From Polaromonas sp. (GTDB lineage Bacteria; Pseudomonadota; Gammaproteobacteria; Burkholderiales; Burkholderiaceae_C), in the NCBI RefSeq assembly GCF_030689685.1, contig NZ_JAUYEY010000051.1:1-64000 (forward strand): a DNA stretch of 64,000 nt, given 5' to 3'. Position 1 is the stretch's first letter. Every line of letters begins with the position of its first letter. Under the pieces are notes generated by a model that was given only the letters and a program-made list of their open reading frames with translations, did no database searches and was not told the origin of the DNA. A program made the position numbers and the translations under genes. Positions 15,459-24,568 of the stretch are shown here, piece after piece.

Positions 15459-16691
15459 ATGAATCAAGAGCTTGTTACAAATTTCCTGGTCACTGACCGT
15501 GTCAGGGAGGCCATGGCGGTGTCCTTGCGCGGCTGTGAAGAGCTGATTCCTGAAGACGAGTGGCTCAAAAAACTGGCCCGCTCCGAGGCCACCGCTACGC
15601 CGCTGCGCATCAAATTGGGGCTGGACCCGACCGCGCCTGACATTCATGTCGGCCATACCGTGGTTCTGAACAAAATGCGCCAGTTGCAGGATCTGGGGCA
15701 CACAGTGATCTTTTTGATCGGTGACTTCACCTCACTGATTGGTGATCCGTCCGGGCGCAACACCACCCGGCCGCCGCTGACCCCCGAGCAAATCAAGGCC
15801 AATGCCGAGACCTATTACCGACAGGCTTCGATGGTGCTCGACCCGGCGCGCACCGAGATTCGCTACAACAGCGAATGGAGTGACCCGCTGGGTGCGCGCG
15901 GCATGATTGCCCTGGCCGCCAAATACAACGTGGCCCGCATGATGGAGCGCGACGATTTCAACAAGCGTTTCAAGGCCGGCCAGTCTATTAGCGTGCACGA
16001 GTTTTTGTACCCGCTGATGCAGGGTTACGACTCGGTGGTATTAAAGAGCGACCTGGAACTGGGTGGTACCGACCAGAAATTCAACCTGCTCATGGGCCGC
16101 CACCTGCAGGCCGAATACGGCCAGGAGCCGCAGTGCATTTTGACCATGCCGCTGCTTGAAGGGCTGGACGGCGTGGAAAAAATGTCCAAGAGCAAGAACA
16201 ACTACATTGGCATTTCCGAAGACGCCAACACCATGTTTGCCAAGGTGTTGTCGATCTCCGACGTGTTGATGTGGAAGTGGTACACCTTGCTGAGCTTCAA
16301 AAGCGAAGCCGATATCGCCGCGCTTAAAAAAGAGGTGGAGGCTGGTCGCAACCCCAAAGAGGCCAAGGTGGCGCTGGCCAAAGAAATCACCGCGCGCTTT
16401 CATTCCGCAGCAGCCGCTGACGCAGCAGAGCAGGACTTCATCAACCGCAGCAAAGGCGGCGTTCCGGACGAAATTCCTGAAATCAGCCTGAGCGGCGCTC
16501 CGCTGGGCATTGCCGCTTTGCTCAAAATGGCCAGCTTGGCCACTTCAACCGGCGACGGCAACCGGCTGATCGAAGGCGGCGGGGTGCGTGTGGACTCCAG
16601 CGTGGTCAGCGACAAGGCGCTCAAACTGTCTGCCGGGGTGTATGTGGTGCAGGTTGGCAAGCGCAAGTTTGCGCGCGTGACCCTGACATAA
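15459..16691 (+). CDS. tyrS: Tyrosyl-tRNA synthetase
   Basis: This class I enzyme charges tRNA-Tyr. It has the HIGH motif as HVGH (residues 63-66), KMSKS at 241-245, and a C-terminal S4-like RNA-binding domain (GGVRVDSSVVSDKALKLSAG). With the ATG at 15459 the protein has 410 residues and begins MNQELVTNF; a GTG four codons upstream is possible. The 190-bp gap to the divergent M23 gene contains a tagaat-type -10 but no clear leader structure such as a T-box. Confidence 0.96.
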   Translation: MNQELVTNFLVTDRVREAMAVSLRGCEELIPEDEWLKKLARSEATATPLRIKLGLDPTAPDIHVGHTVVLNKMRQLQDLGHTVIFLIGDFTSLIGDPSGRNTTRPPLTPEQIKANAETYYRQASMVLDPARTEIRYNSEWSDPLGARGMIALAAKYNVARMMERDDFNKRFKAGQSISVHEFLYPLMQGYDSVVLKSDLELGGTDQKFNLLMGRHLQAEYGQEPQCILTMPLLEGLDGVEKMSKSKNNYIGISEDANTMFAKVLSISDVLMWKWYTLLSFKSEADIAALKKEVEAGRNPKEAKVALAKEITARFHSAAAADAAEQDFINRSKGGVPDEIPEISLSGAPLGIAALLKMASLATSTGDGNRLIEGGGVRVDSSVVSDKALKLSAGVYVVQVGKRKFARVTLT

Positions 16692-16721
16692 GGGCCGCCT
16701 GACATGGCGTGAAGATCTGAT

Positions 16722-16740
16722 TTGTACAGGCAGTGTACAA
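16722..16740 (+). promoter_or_regulatory. vapBC operator palindrome
   Basis: TTGTACA (16722-16728), a five-base spacer and TGTACAA (16734-16740) form a perfect inverted repeat ten bases before the antitoxin ATG, the usual place for VapB autorepression. Confidence 0.75.
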
Positions 16741-16749
16741 TCTATCCAC

Positions 16750-17064
16750 ATGATTACCAACATCGATATTGATGAGGCTGTTGTGGCTGAGGCCATGCGG
16801 CTGTCGGGTGCACGTACCAAACGTGAGGTGGTGGACCGCGCCCTGCGCGAGATGGTCGCGCGCGCCACACGACCCTCGGTGCGTGAGTTGTTTGGCATAG
16901 GCGGTGTGGACGCTGACTACGACCCCAAGGCGCCGTGGGCACGCGGTGTCGAAGTCGGGCAAAACCGGGTGGAACAACCGCGTGCCATCTACCCGGTGGC
17001 CGCCCAACCCAGCGCCAAAAAACCCTCCAGCCCGATCAAGCCCGCCCGACCCAGGAAGAGCTGA
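16750..17064 (+). CDS. vapB: VapB-type antitoxin
   Basis: The 104-residue antitoxin has an N-terminal ribbon-helix-helix DNA-binding domain (TNIDIDEAVVAEAMRLSG, then TKREVVDRALREMV) followed by a toxin-binding tail. The tail beyond about residue 62 is unusually long and rich in Pro, Ala and Lys (ending SPIKPARPRKS); VapB proteins are normally 65-90 residues. Its stop shares a base with the vapC start (TGATG). A palindromic operator lies just upstream. The family call is firm; the role of the long tail is unknown. Confidence 0.88.
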   Translation: MITNIDIDEAVVAEAMRLSGARTKREVVDRALREMVARATRPSVRELFGIGGVDADYDPKAPWARGVEVGQNRVEQPRAIYPVAAQPSAKKPSSPIKPARPRKS

Positions 17065-17486
17065 TGCTGCTGGTCGATTCCTCGGTCTGGATTGACTGGC
17101 TGCACGGGGCTGACACCGACGCGGTTCGTTTTGTTCAAGAGCGCGAGGCGCACGAAGAACTGGCGCTCACGCAGATGATTTACCTGGAGGTGCTGCAAGG
17201 TATCAGCTCCGAGCGCCAGTTTGCCGCGACCCGCCGGGTGCTGGGCGCGCAGACCCTGCTGCAGCCACTGGATGCGCTGGAGACTTTTGAGGCGGCAGCG
17301 CAGCTGTATCGGCGTGCGCGGAAGAAAGGCTTGACGATCCGTAAATCAACCGACTGCCTGATTGCGGCCATGGCTATCGAGCATGAAGCCATGCTGGTGC
17401 ACAACGACCGCGATTTTCTGGCACTGGCGCAGGCAGCGCCAGCGCTTGTGATCTATCCGAACCGCGCCTTTTCGCCCAGGCACTGA
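17064..17486 (+). CDS. vapC: VapC-type PIN-domain toxin
   Basis: A probable tRNA- or rRNA-cleaving endoribonuclease neutralised by VapB. From the ATG at 17064, preceded by aggaagag, it is 140 residues. The PIN-domain acidic residues are all visible: Asp5 in LLVDSSVWID, Glu42 in YLEVLQG, Asp97 in STDCLIAA, and Asp115/Asp117 in HNDRDF. Earlier in-frame starts run into the antitoxin and were rejected. Active-site residues are intact, so the toxin is probably functional. Confidence 0.92.
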   Translation: MLLVDSSVWIDWLHGADTDAVRFVQEREAHEELALTQMIYLEVLQGISSERQFAATRRVLGAQTLLQPLDALETFEAAAQLYRRARKKGLTIRKSTDCLIAAMAIEHEAMLVHNDRDFLALAQAAPALVIYPNRAFSPRH

Positions 17487-17499
17487 GGCGTTTTCTGCC

Positions 17500-18219
17500 T
17501 TATCTGGCGCCTGCCTTTTCCAGCATCTGCACCATCGCGGTGTAGCCACGCGACCGGGCCAGTTGCAGCGGCGTGTTGCCCTGCCGGTCGGTCAGTTGCA
17601 GGCGGGCACCCGCGTCTATCAGCGCTTTGAGCGTGACCTTATGCCGGGCGCCACCGTCGCCCAGCACCACCGCTTCAATCGCCGCTGTCCAGTGCAGGTT
17701 GTTCACATGGTCCAGCGGCGCGCCGGCAGCAATCAGCTGTTTGACGACACCATCATGGCCCAGATGCGCAGCGGCAATCAGCGCGGTGCCGTCGTAGCGA
17801 CTGGTGACCTGCCTGGCGCTGGCGCCGAGTGACAGCAACACGCGCAGCGTGTCTTCATCGTCAGCGACCGAGGCAATCGTCACGCCGTCGTAGCGGTCCT
17901 TGTCGAGCAGGTTGATGTTGGCGCCAGCTTTCACAAGCGCGCGAATCGCGTCGTGCTGTCTGGCAAAGGTGGCCACATGTAGCGGCGTACGGCCGTTGCC
18001 GTCGCGGGCATTGAGGTCGGCTTTGGCGGCAAGGTTTTCAATCTCTGTCACATTACCTGTGTAGGCGGCTGCGTGCAAACCCTTGTACTGTGCCGCCTCC
18101 ACGCCGCTCGGAGCCACTTGGGCGTTAGCGGGCTCCATGCCCAGGGCACCCAAGCCACAGGCGACGGCGACGATGCTGCCCTGCAGGTGGAGGTGCAGGC
18201 GAAGTAAGTTCTGGTTCAT
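17500..18219 (-). CDS. Ankyrin-repeat protein, secreted
   Basis: The ATG at 18219 follows aggag and gives a 239-residue protein with a signal peptide (cleavage likely after about residue 34, ...NAQVAPSG). Then come five or six ankyrin repeats, recognisable as GLHAAAYTGNV, GRTPLHVATFARQ, DGTALIAAAHLGH and GNTPLQLARSRGY. These form a protein-binding solenoid, probably in the periplasm. No enzyme domain is present. It converges on vapC, with 13 bases between the stops, and is unrelated to it. Partner unknown. Confidence 0.88.
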   Translation of the reverse strand: MNQNLLRLHLHLQGSIVAVACGLGALGMEPANAQVAPSGVEAAQYKGLHAAAYTGNVTEIENLAAKADLNARDGNGRTPLHVATFARQHDAIRALVKAGANINLLDKDRYDGVTIASVADDEDTLRVLLSLGASARQVTSRYDGTALIAAAHLGHDGVVKQLIAAGAPLDHVNNLHWTAAIEAVVLGDGGARHKVTLKALIDAGARLQLTDRQGNTPLQLARSRGYTAMVQMLEKAGAR

Positions 18220-18356
18220 GGCGTGACTCCTGCTGACTGCTTTGCTGCCGGCTGAACCGGTGTAGGGTTTGGTCGGTGCGTCTATGTCAGCGTCTGCAGC
18301 TTCGGTACATTTTGCGGCATGAGGGGTGAGCAAGGAACATCATTCACAATGGATCG

Positions 18357-19271
18357 ATGAAATTTCCGCAATTGCAATCGCTGACGCCACGAGGCCTGCT
18401 CCGGGCCTCGGTGCTGGTGGCGTTGGTGACCATTGTGCTCAAGACCGGGGCCTGGTACATCACCGGCTCCGTCGGCTTGCTGGCTGATGCGATGGAGTCT
18501 TTTGTGAACCTGGCCAGCGCGATTTTCGGGCTGGCCATGGTCACCATTGCGCAGCGCCCCGCTGATGATGACCATCCCTATGGCCACCACAAGGCAGAGT
18601 ATTTTTCATCGGGTTTTGAGGGGCTGCTGATTGTGGCGGCGGCGCTCGCGATCATCTGGGCGGCGGGCCACCGCATTCTGGACCCACAGCCCTTGCAGCA
18701 GGTGGGCTGGGGTCTGGGTTTGTCGGTGGTCAGCTCTGCACTCAATGGTTTGCTGGCTTGGGTGATGTTTGGCGTTGCCGCCAAAAGCCGTTCGATTGCA
18801 CTCGAAGCCGATGCCAAGCACCTGGTGACCGATGTCTGGACCTCAGCCGGTGTGGTGGTCGGCATAGCGGCGGTGGCGCTGACCGGCTGGCTGTGGCTGG
18901 ATGCGCTGGTGGCCATCGGTGTGGCGCTCAACATCCTGTGGGAAGGCTTCAGGCTGATGTGGCGATCGTCGCAGGGCCTGATGGACGAGGCGCTTGAGCC
19001 CGAAGTGCTGGCCGACATCCACAAAACCCTTGCCGGTTTCGAACATGCCACCATTCGTTTTGACCACCTGAGCACGCGCCGCGCCGGTCAGCGCCGTTTT
19101 GTGGATCTGCACATGCACATGCCGGGCAGTTGGTCGCTGGGAAGGGCAGCCGCCCTGCGTGCCAGCGTCGAGCAGGCGCTGATGAGCGCGGTGCCTGGCC
19201 TGCGTGCCACCATTCAGTTGCTGCCATCGGATGTGGAAGCGCACTTTGACGATGAGAGAAATTTGATTTGA
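18357..19271 (+). CDS. Cation diffusion facilitator (CDF) family transporter
   Basis: An inner-membrane divalent-metal/proton antiporter. The 304 residues contain six predicted helices, the metal-site segment [11 protein letters not shown] in helix 2 (Asp and Glu), [11 protein letters not shown] after helix 2, and [12 protein letters not shown] in helix 5 (His and Asp). A cytoplasmic C-terminal domain with [10 protein letters not shown] follows. The substrate cannot be decided between Zn, Fe, Mn and Co. The stop overlaps the TTG start of dtd, so the two genes are coupled. Confidence 0.9.
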   Translation: MKFPQLQSLTPRGLLRASVLVALVTIVLKTGAWYITGSVGLLADAMESFVNLASAIFGLAMVTIAQRPADDDHPYGHHKAEYFSSGFEGLLIVAAALAIIWAAGHRILDPQPLQQVGWGLGLSVVSSALNGLLAWVMFGVAAKSRSIALEADAKHLVTDVWTSAGVVVGIAAVALTGWLWLDALVAIGVALNILWEGFRLMWRSSQGLMDEALEPEVLADIHKTLAGFEHATIRFDHLSTRRAGQRRFVDLHMHMPGSWSLGRAAALRASVEQALMSAVPGLRATIQLLPSDVEAHFDDERNLI

Positions 19272-19891
19272 TCAGTGTGATCCAGCGGGTAAGCCAGGCG
19301 CGTGTGTTGGTGGGTGGCGCAGTGATCGGCGAGATCGGCATGGGCCTGCTGGTGCTGTTGTGTGCCGAGCGCGGAGACAGCGAAGTGCAGGCCGACAAGC
19401 TGCTGGCAAAAATCCTGAAGCTGCGTATATTTGCTGACGAGCCGGGCGCCGGGCCGCCCCAAGCACGGCCACCCCCCGAGGGGCTGGAGCCTGCGGCTCC
19501 AAACCTGCTTGAGCAGGTTTGGACAGGCGACAGAGGCGAAGCGTCTCGCGAGCTGCGGCCTACAAGGCCTTGCGCAGCACACGAAGTGGCAAGCGTGGGG
19601 GCCAGTAAACCGGGCAAGATGAACCGCAGCGTGCAGGACGTGAGCGGCGGTCTGCTCATTGTCAGCCAGTTCACGCTGGCCGCTGATGTGTCTGGCGGCA
19701 ACCGGCCCAGCTTCACGGGTGCTGCTGCGCCGGACGAAGGCAGGCGGTTTTACGACTACTTTGTGGCGCAGGCGCGGCGGCTCCATCCGGTGGTGCAGAC
19801 CGGCCAGTTTGCAGCCGACATGCAGGTGCACCTGGTCAATGACGGGCCGGTGACGATTCCGCTGCGCATTGATCCGCTATCAATTCAGTAG
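19268..19891 (+). CDS. dtd: D-aminoacyl-tRNA deacylase
   Basis: Dtd removes D-amino acids mischarged onto tRNA. It reads [10 protein letters not shown] at the start, SQFTLAAD and NDGPVTIPL at the end, covering the active-site SQ and GP motifs. Its 207 residues exceed the usual ~145 because a family B repeat of about 58 codons is inserted in frame after RIFADE (residues ~57-115), before the conserved [10 protein letters not shown] family A copy supplies the last residues. The start is the TTG at 19268, overlapping the CDF stop. Whether the enzyme tolerates the insert is unknown, but both active-site halves are intact. Confidence 0.9.
   Translation: MISVIQRVSQARVLVGGAVIGEIGMGLLVLLCAERGDSEVQADKLLAKILKLRIFADEPGAGPPQARPPPEGLEPAAPNLLEQVWTGDRGEASRELRPTRPCAAHEVASVGASKPGKMNRSVQDVSGGLLIVSQFTLAADVSGGNRPSFTGAAAPDEGRRFYDYFVAQARRLHPVVQTGQFAADMQVHLVNDGPVTIPLRIDPLSIQ
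19437..19610 (+). repeat. Family B repeat inside dtd
   Basis: The longest intragenic copy: ccccgaggggctggagcctg, aacctgcttgagcaggtt, gacaggcgacagaggcgaag and cacgaagtggcaagcgtggg. It has the same inner palindrome as the paaD-paaE copy. It is free of stops in the dtd frame. Confidence 0.9.
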
Positions 19892-19945
19892 CGTCTTCCG
19901 CCTATGAAATAAGGGCTGGAGCCTTATTTGATGCTTGAAATCGGC
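19876..19945. repeat. Family A repeat at the end of dtd
   Basis: gctatcaattcagtagc begins inside dtd and gives it its stop codon; atgaaataagggctggag and a tttgatgcttgaaat tail follow. This is the usual family A order. Confidence 0.7.
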
Positions 19946-20021
19946 GACCTTCCGGTGGGCCACCATTTCGATCTCATTCGCTTCCATCGCCTTGCTGTGC
20001 TCACGCAGTGGTGCTGGCCGC

Positions 20022-20711
20022 TTACCGTGTCAACCGGTAAGGTTCATCAAAATCAACAAAGTCTTTTTCAGCCAGAGCCTCGTCCATCCAGGCCTTCACG
20101 CCGGGCAGGCCGCCGACCCGATCCATGTAGTCGCAGATGAGGTCCGGTACCGGCAGGCCATAGTTTTTCAGGCGCATGCAGACCGGAGCGAAATAGGCGT
20201 CAGCGACTGAGAACTCGCCAAAAAGCATGGGGCTCTTGTGCTGCGCCAAGAGTTCGGTCCACATCTCCACAAGGCGCTGCACATCGGCTCGTACCGTCGG
20301 TTTGTCGCGCCAGATGATGGCTCCGGTCTGGGACAGGTCCGCTTCGATGTTCATCGGGCAGGCACTGCGCAAGGCGCCAAAGCCTGAGTGCATTTCGGCG
20401 CAGATGCTGCGCGCGCGGGCGCGCGCCTTCACGTCTTGCGGCCAGAGCTGCTTTTCCGGAAACTTCTCGGCCACATACTCGGCAATAGCGAGCGTGTCCC
20501 AGATCGCGAAGCCGTCGTCCACCAGCACCGGCACCCGGCCCCCCGGACTCACCGCAAGCACCGCCTGTTTGAAGCTGGAGGTGGGGGCGAAGGTATCGGT
20601 GCCGACGCGCACCATGACTTCCTCGAACGGTATGCCAGCCTGCTTGAGCAGCACCCAGGAGCGCATGGACCAGGACGAGTAATTCTTGTTGGCGATGTAG
20701 AGCTTGAGCAC
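20022..20711 (-). CDS. Glutathione S-transferase family protein
   Basis: The 229-residue protein has an N-terminal thioredoxin-like domain (KLYIANKNYSSWSMRSWVLL, with the Ser-Ser-Trp-Ser region where the catalytic residue of zeta- or YfcF-like GSTs lies), the glutathione-binding GRVPVLVDDGFAIWDTLAI with cis-Pro, and a helical C-terminal domain ending in ADAYFAPVCMRL. The substrate is unknown. It starts at the ATG at 20711 and stands alone before the NDUFA9-like gene. Confidence 0.9.
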   Translation of the reverse strand: MLKLYIANKNYSSWSMRSWVLLKQAGIPFEEVMVRVGTDTFAPTSSFKQAVLAVSPGGRVPVLVDDGFAIWDTLAIAEYVAEKFPEKQLWPQDVKARARARSICAEMHSGFGALRSACPMNIEADLSQTGAIIWRDKPTVRADVQRLVEMWTELLAQHKSPMLFGEFSVADAYFAPVCMRLKNYGLPVPDLICDYMDRVGGLPGVKAWMDEALAEKDFVDFDEPYRLTR

Positions 20712-20807
20712 GGGGCCTCCCTTGAAAATGACCGCCTATGCTACTGCGCGCCGGCCATCCCATTGATGCGCAAAGGCGCGTCGATTGATGCATGCACGGG
20801 TGACCGC

Positions 20808-21806
20808 TTAGAAGCGCCCAGCGGTCTTGCGTTTGGCCACCAGGTTGCTGCGCAGGCCCCAGCCGCCGGCGTTGGGCCCGAGGTAGCTGGGCGCAATCGC
20901 CTCGAGTGCCGCAGGCGTGATGCCCAGCGCCTCCAGCCCCGGCAGGTTGCCGCTGGCGATGTTGGGTACGCTCATCGAATCGAGGTTGTCGCGGCTCATC
21001 AGCGGTTCGCCGGGCGCCAGGGCCATCATGCGGGCCTGCAGCCGGCCCAGCGCCGCAGGCAGCGCAAGCACGGGTCGGCCTCGGCCTTGGTTGATGCCGC
21101 TGAAACGTCCTGCCAGCTCGACCAGTTGTCTGAGCGTGTAGACATCCGGGCCGCAGGCTTCAAAGGTCTGGCCCGTCGTGGCGTGCAGATGCGCGTCCTG
21201 CAGGCAGTGCACGATGGCGCTGGCCACATCTTCCACCCACACCGGCTGGAACAGCGCATGGCTGCCGGCCAGCGGGATCACCGGGAACATCTTTTGCAGA
21301 CTGGCAAAGACATTGAGAAATTTATCCTCGGCGCCAAAAATCACACTGGGCCGAAATATGGTCAGCGCCAGCGGCGCCTGGTGCAAGGCCACTTCGCCAT
21401 GGCCCTTGCTGCGCAGGTACATGGACGGCGCGCCATCCGGGTTGCGCGCGTCGACGCCCAGAGCGCTGACATGCACCACGCGCCTGACACCGGCAGCAGC
21501 GCAGGCGCGGGCGAGTTTTTTCGGCAACTCGACATGCGCTTTGTCAAAGGCCTGCTGCTTGCCATGCAGGATGGCAATCAGGTTGACCACTGCGTCGTGC
21601 CCGGCGACCAGTTGCGTCAGCGCCGCTTCGTCATGCACGCTGGCCTCAAACACGTCCAGCGAAGGCAGCATCTGGATATCGCGCGCGCTGGCAAGCTGGC
21701 GCGTGGGCACCGTCACGCGCCATTGAAGTTGGGTCAGCTTCTCGCAGACATGGCGGCCGACAAAACCTGTACCGCCCAGAACCAGTATTTTTTTCATAGC
21801 TGTCAT
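20808..21806 (-). CDS. NDUFA9-like NAD(P)-binding protein
   Basis: The 332-residue protein is an atypical short-chain dehydrogenase related to the complex I NDUFA9 subunit. It opens with the Rossmann motif ILVLGGTGFVGRHV, followed by VVNLIAILHG and RPSVIFGAEDKFLN. The catalytic YxxxK is not evident, as in most of this subfamily. Possible roles are quinone or complex I related, but nothing nearby confirms that. The start may be the ATG at 21806 or the ATG at 21797 (MKKILVLGG). Confidence 0.85.
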   Translation of the reverse strand: MTAMKKILVLGGTGFVGRHVCEKLTQLQWRVTVPTRQLASARDIQMLPSLDVFEASVHDEAALTQLVAGHDAVVNLIAILHGKQQAFDKAHVELPKKLARACAAAGVRRVVHVSALGVDARNPDGAPSMYLRSKGHGEVALHQAPLALTIFRPSVIFGAEDKFLNVFASLQKMFPVIPLAGSHALFQPVWVEDVASAIVHCLQDAHLHATTGQTFEACGPDVYTLRQLVELAGRFSGINQGRGRPVLALPAALGRLQARMMALAPGEPLMSRDNLDSMSVPNIASGNLPGLEALGITPAALEAIAPSYLGPNAGGWGLRSNLVAKRKTAGRF

Positions 21807-21933
21807 TAAACGCCTTCAGGACGACGCATGCAAAACAGATACCCAAAACACCCGCTGGTGTAGGCCTCGGGCGCAGGCGAAACTGGCTTGCCGACCTACG
21901 CCGCTATGGCGCTTGCCTTTGGATAATCTGCTG

Positions 21934-22377
21934 ATGAACATTTTTGAAGCCCTCCGCACCAGCCACATCACTCAACGCAACCTTGCGGACAACCTGATCA
22001 AGACCTCAGGCGACAGCAAGGAGCGTGATCTGCTCTTCAAGGAACTCAAAGCCGAGCTGGCTGCCCACGCGGCGGCTGAAGAGCGCTTCTTCTACGTGCC
22101 ACTGATTGCACACGACATGACGCAGGAGCCTTCGCGTCACGGCATTGCAGAGCACCATGAGATGGACGAGCTGGTGGAAAAGCTGGAGAAAACCGAGTTC
22201 AGTTCACCGGCGTGGATTGCGGTCGCCAAAGAACTGCACCACAAGGTTTATCACCATCTTGAGGACGAAGAGCAGGGGATATTCCAGCTGGCTGGCAAGG
22301 TACTGACAGAAGCCGAAAAACTGTCACTGGCCAAGGACTACGAAGGTGAGTTTTTGTCGCAGCGCGTCAAGGACTGA
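21934..22377 (+). CDS. Hemerythrin-domain protein
   Basis: The ATG at 21934 gives 147 residues (MNIFEALRTSHITQRNL); a TTG seven codons earlier is less likely. Di-iron ligands of a hemerythrin/HHE fold are visible: His11 in TSHITQ, HAAAEERFFY, IAEHHEMDELV and HHKVYHHLEDEE. It may sense or bind O2 or NO, or store iron. It stands alone, followed by a family C and then a family A repeat. Confidence 0.88.
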   Translation: MNIFEALRTSHITQRNLADNLIKTSGDSKERDLLFKELKAELAAHAAAEERFFYVPLIAHDMTQEPSRHGIAEHHEMDELVEKLEKTEFSSPAWIAVAKELHHKVYHHLEDEEQGIFQLAGKVLTEAEKLSLAKDYEGEFLSQRVKD

Positions 22378-22386
22378 GGCGTTCTC

Positions 22387-22540
22387 ACCCGCGCGTTGGC
22401 CCTCACCCCTGCCCTCTCCCAGAGGGAGAGGGAGTAAGAAGGCCCCGTTGCAGCATGGGCAACTCCATTTTTAAGTCATTTTCGGCTTCAGCCCTTGCCA
22501 CACCTGCGCAGACAGCTATCTATTTGATAGCATCTCAGGG
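22387..22540. repeat. Family C and family A repeats after the hemerythrin gene
   Basis: 22387-22437 holds ccctcacccctgccctctcc and agagggagaggg (family C). 22480-22540 holds ttcagcccttgccacacctg and agctatctatttgatagc (family A), which reaches the stop codon of the convergent slt gene. Confidence 0.8.
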
Positions 22541-24559
22541 CATTTTTTCATCCGGCAACGGCGCCGACGCATCACGCGGGCCCACGCTACCGAGCCGCGC
22601 TTTCAGCGATTGCGGCTGTCCGGTCAGAAGCGCGGCGTAATTGGTGGTGTTGGACAACACTTTTTTCACGTAGTCGCGCGTCTCGCTGAACGGCACGTTT
22701 TCGGCCCAGATCGCGGCCTCCATGACCGGGCCGTTGCGCCAGCTGCGCGGCCTGCCCGGGCCGGCGTTGTAGGCCGCCGCAGCCAGCGGCATAGAGCCGC
22801 CGAAGTCGTCGAGGGCGCGCTTGAGGTAAGCGGTGCCTATGACGATGTTGGTATCGCGGTCATTGATCTGGTTGGCGGTGAAGCTGGTCAGACCAATGTG
22901 GCGCGCCGTCTCACGCGCAGTGGCCGGCATCACCTGCATCAGGCCCGACGCGCCAACGTGCGAGCGGGCGTCCATGATAAAACGCGACTCCTGGCGGATC
23001 AGGCCATAGACATAGGCCGGGTCCAGCCCGATGTCACGGCTGCGCTGCATGACCGCCTCACGAAAGGGTGTGGGGAAGCGCTGCTCGAAATCCATCACAG
23101 TGGGCGTTTTTTCGCTGGTGTTGATGCAGCGATCCCAGATGGACCGGTCACAGGCAAACTGGGCAGCGGCCAACAGATCACGCTCGCCCATACCGCCACG
23201 CTGGTGCAGGTTGGTGCTGTAGTTCCATTCGCGCACGCCGTCGGGCCGAAGGCCAATCGCAATCGCATAGGCTGCACGGTTCAAGCCCGGGTTCAGGCGT
23301 GCTGCTTCTTTTTCTTCTGGCGACAGTGCCGCTGGTTTGGGCGGTGCGATAATTTTTTGCCCCAGCTCTTCCAGCGCCAATTGCTCATAAAAGCCGCGCA
23401 CCGAAGCAATCGACTGTAACAACGCCAGGGCTTCGGCGCGTTGCGGCGATATCGGGCCACCGGGCGCAGCGGGCGGCGCGTTGCTCAGCAGCGCGCGCGC
23501 CTTCCAGTAGACCCAGGTTGGGTCTTTGCGGGCGTCGTCGCTCATGGCGTTGATGGCGCCCAGCACGACCGGCCAGCGCGGCGTGCTGCCGGCGCGCAGG
23601 GCGGCACGCACTTTCCAGCCCAGCATTTCGTCGCTGAGGTCGCTGTCCTTGCTGACTTTGGCAAAGTAGCCCGGTGCCTCGTTGCTCAAGCGGCTGGCGG
23701 CTTGTTTACCGATGGCGCCCCAGACCCAGTTGCGCTCTTCGCCGGTGAGCTGCATGCCCCATTTGTCTTCTACAAAACGCGCAGCGCCGTCGGCGTCGGT
23801 GCTGGCCAGCTTGACCAGCGCCAGCACAATGATTTCGCGGCGCACCTCCCTGATCGCAATCATCTTGCTGCTCAAGAACTTCACCGGGCTGGTGTTCAGT
23901 TCTGCCAGCAGGTTCAAGGCCTCCGGGGCGATGATCTCAACCGCTTCGCGCGCGGCGCGCGGGCGGTTGGCTTCTGTTGCCAGCCTGGCCTTGATCCAGA
24001 CATCATGCGTGGACAGGCTTTTGTTGCCCACCAGCCGCGACGCCGCAGAGGTACAGCCGTCGCTTGCTTCGCGCTGGGCCAGCCAGTTCTTGCGCACTTC
24101 ATCGGCCAGCCGCGTATCTGCGCCCGGGTTTTTCAGGTGTTCGACCAGCAGCGCATAACAACGCACATCCCTGTCGTCACCCATGCGGAAATTCGGGTAT
24201 TCGGAAGCAAAAGTGGCCCAGTCGCGGCGCTGGCCCAGCAACAACAGCCAGTCGTTGCGCAGCCGGTCTTCCTGGTAGCTGCCGACGTAACGCGCCATGA
24301 CATCCTGCACCTCTGCGGCGCTGGCTTCGCCCAGCCTGTTTTTGAGTTCCCAGTAGGCGGCCCAGGGTTCGAGCGCATGGCCGCGGGCCTGCGGCAGCAA
24401 CTGCGCCAGCCGGTTTTTGTCCCCGCGTTTAAAGGCCTGGTTCATCTCCAGCAACACGTCGTCGCCGCGCGAACCACTGGTTTGTGCGAAGGCTTGTGTG
24501 GGCAGAAGTGCCGAGCTGAGGCCCGAAATCAGGGCTGTGACAAAAAATTTGGATAGCAT
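22535..24559 (-). CDS. Soluble lytic murein transglycosylase (Slt70-like)
   Basis: A periplasmic enzyme that cuts peptidoglycan between MurNAc and GlcNAc to form 1,6-anhydro ends. The 674 residues contain a signal peptide (about 1-25, ending AFAQ), a long helical superhelix (U domain) and a C-terminal SLT domain with GLIRQESRFIMDARSHVGA (catalytic Glu), GLMQVMPATA and AAYNAGPGR. Its products feed the pathway in which AnmK acts. Its start is only nine bases from the divergent cyclo-ligase start. Confidence 0.95.
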   Translation of the reverse strand: MLSKFFVTALISGLSSALLPTQAFAQTSGSRGDDVLLEMNQAFKRGDKNRLAQLLPQARGHALEPWAAYWELKNRLGEASAAEVQDVMARYVGSYQEDRLRNDWLLLLGQRRDWATFASEYPNFRMGDDRDVRCYALLVEHLKNPGADTRLADEVRKNWLAQREASDGCTSAASRLVGNKSLSTHDVWIKARLATEANRPRAAREAVEIIAPEALNLLAELNTSPVKFLSSKMIAIREVRREIIVLALVKLASTDADGAARFVEDKWGMQLTGEERNWVWGAIGKQAASRLSNEAPGYFAKVSKDSDLSDEMLGWKVRAALRAGSTPRWPVVLGAINAMSDDARKDPTWVYWKARALLSNAPPAAPGGPISPQRAEALALLQSIASVRGFYEQLALEELGQKIIAPPKPAALSPEEKEAARLNPGLNRAAYAIAIGLRPDGVREWNYSTNLHQRGGMGERDLLAAAQFACDRSIWDRCINTSEKTPTVMDFEQRFPTPFREAVMQRSRDIGLDPAYVYGLIRQESRFIMDARSHVGASGLMQVMPATARETARHIGLTSFTANQINDRDTNIVIGTAYLKRALDDFGGSMPLAAAAYNAGPGRPRSWRNGPVMEAAIWAENVPFSETRDYVKKVLSNTTNYAALLTGQPQSLKARLGSVGPRDASAPLPDEKMP

Positions 24560-24568
24560 CGGGACATT

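Noticed and set aside
20388-21809. Long open frame (473 codons) on the plus strand
   Set aside because: It is antisense to the GST and NDUFA9-like genes, both of which have clear family motifs; the frame's composition is Arg/His/Gln rich as in shadow frames.
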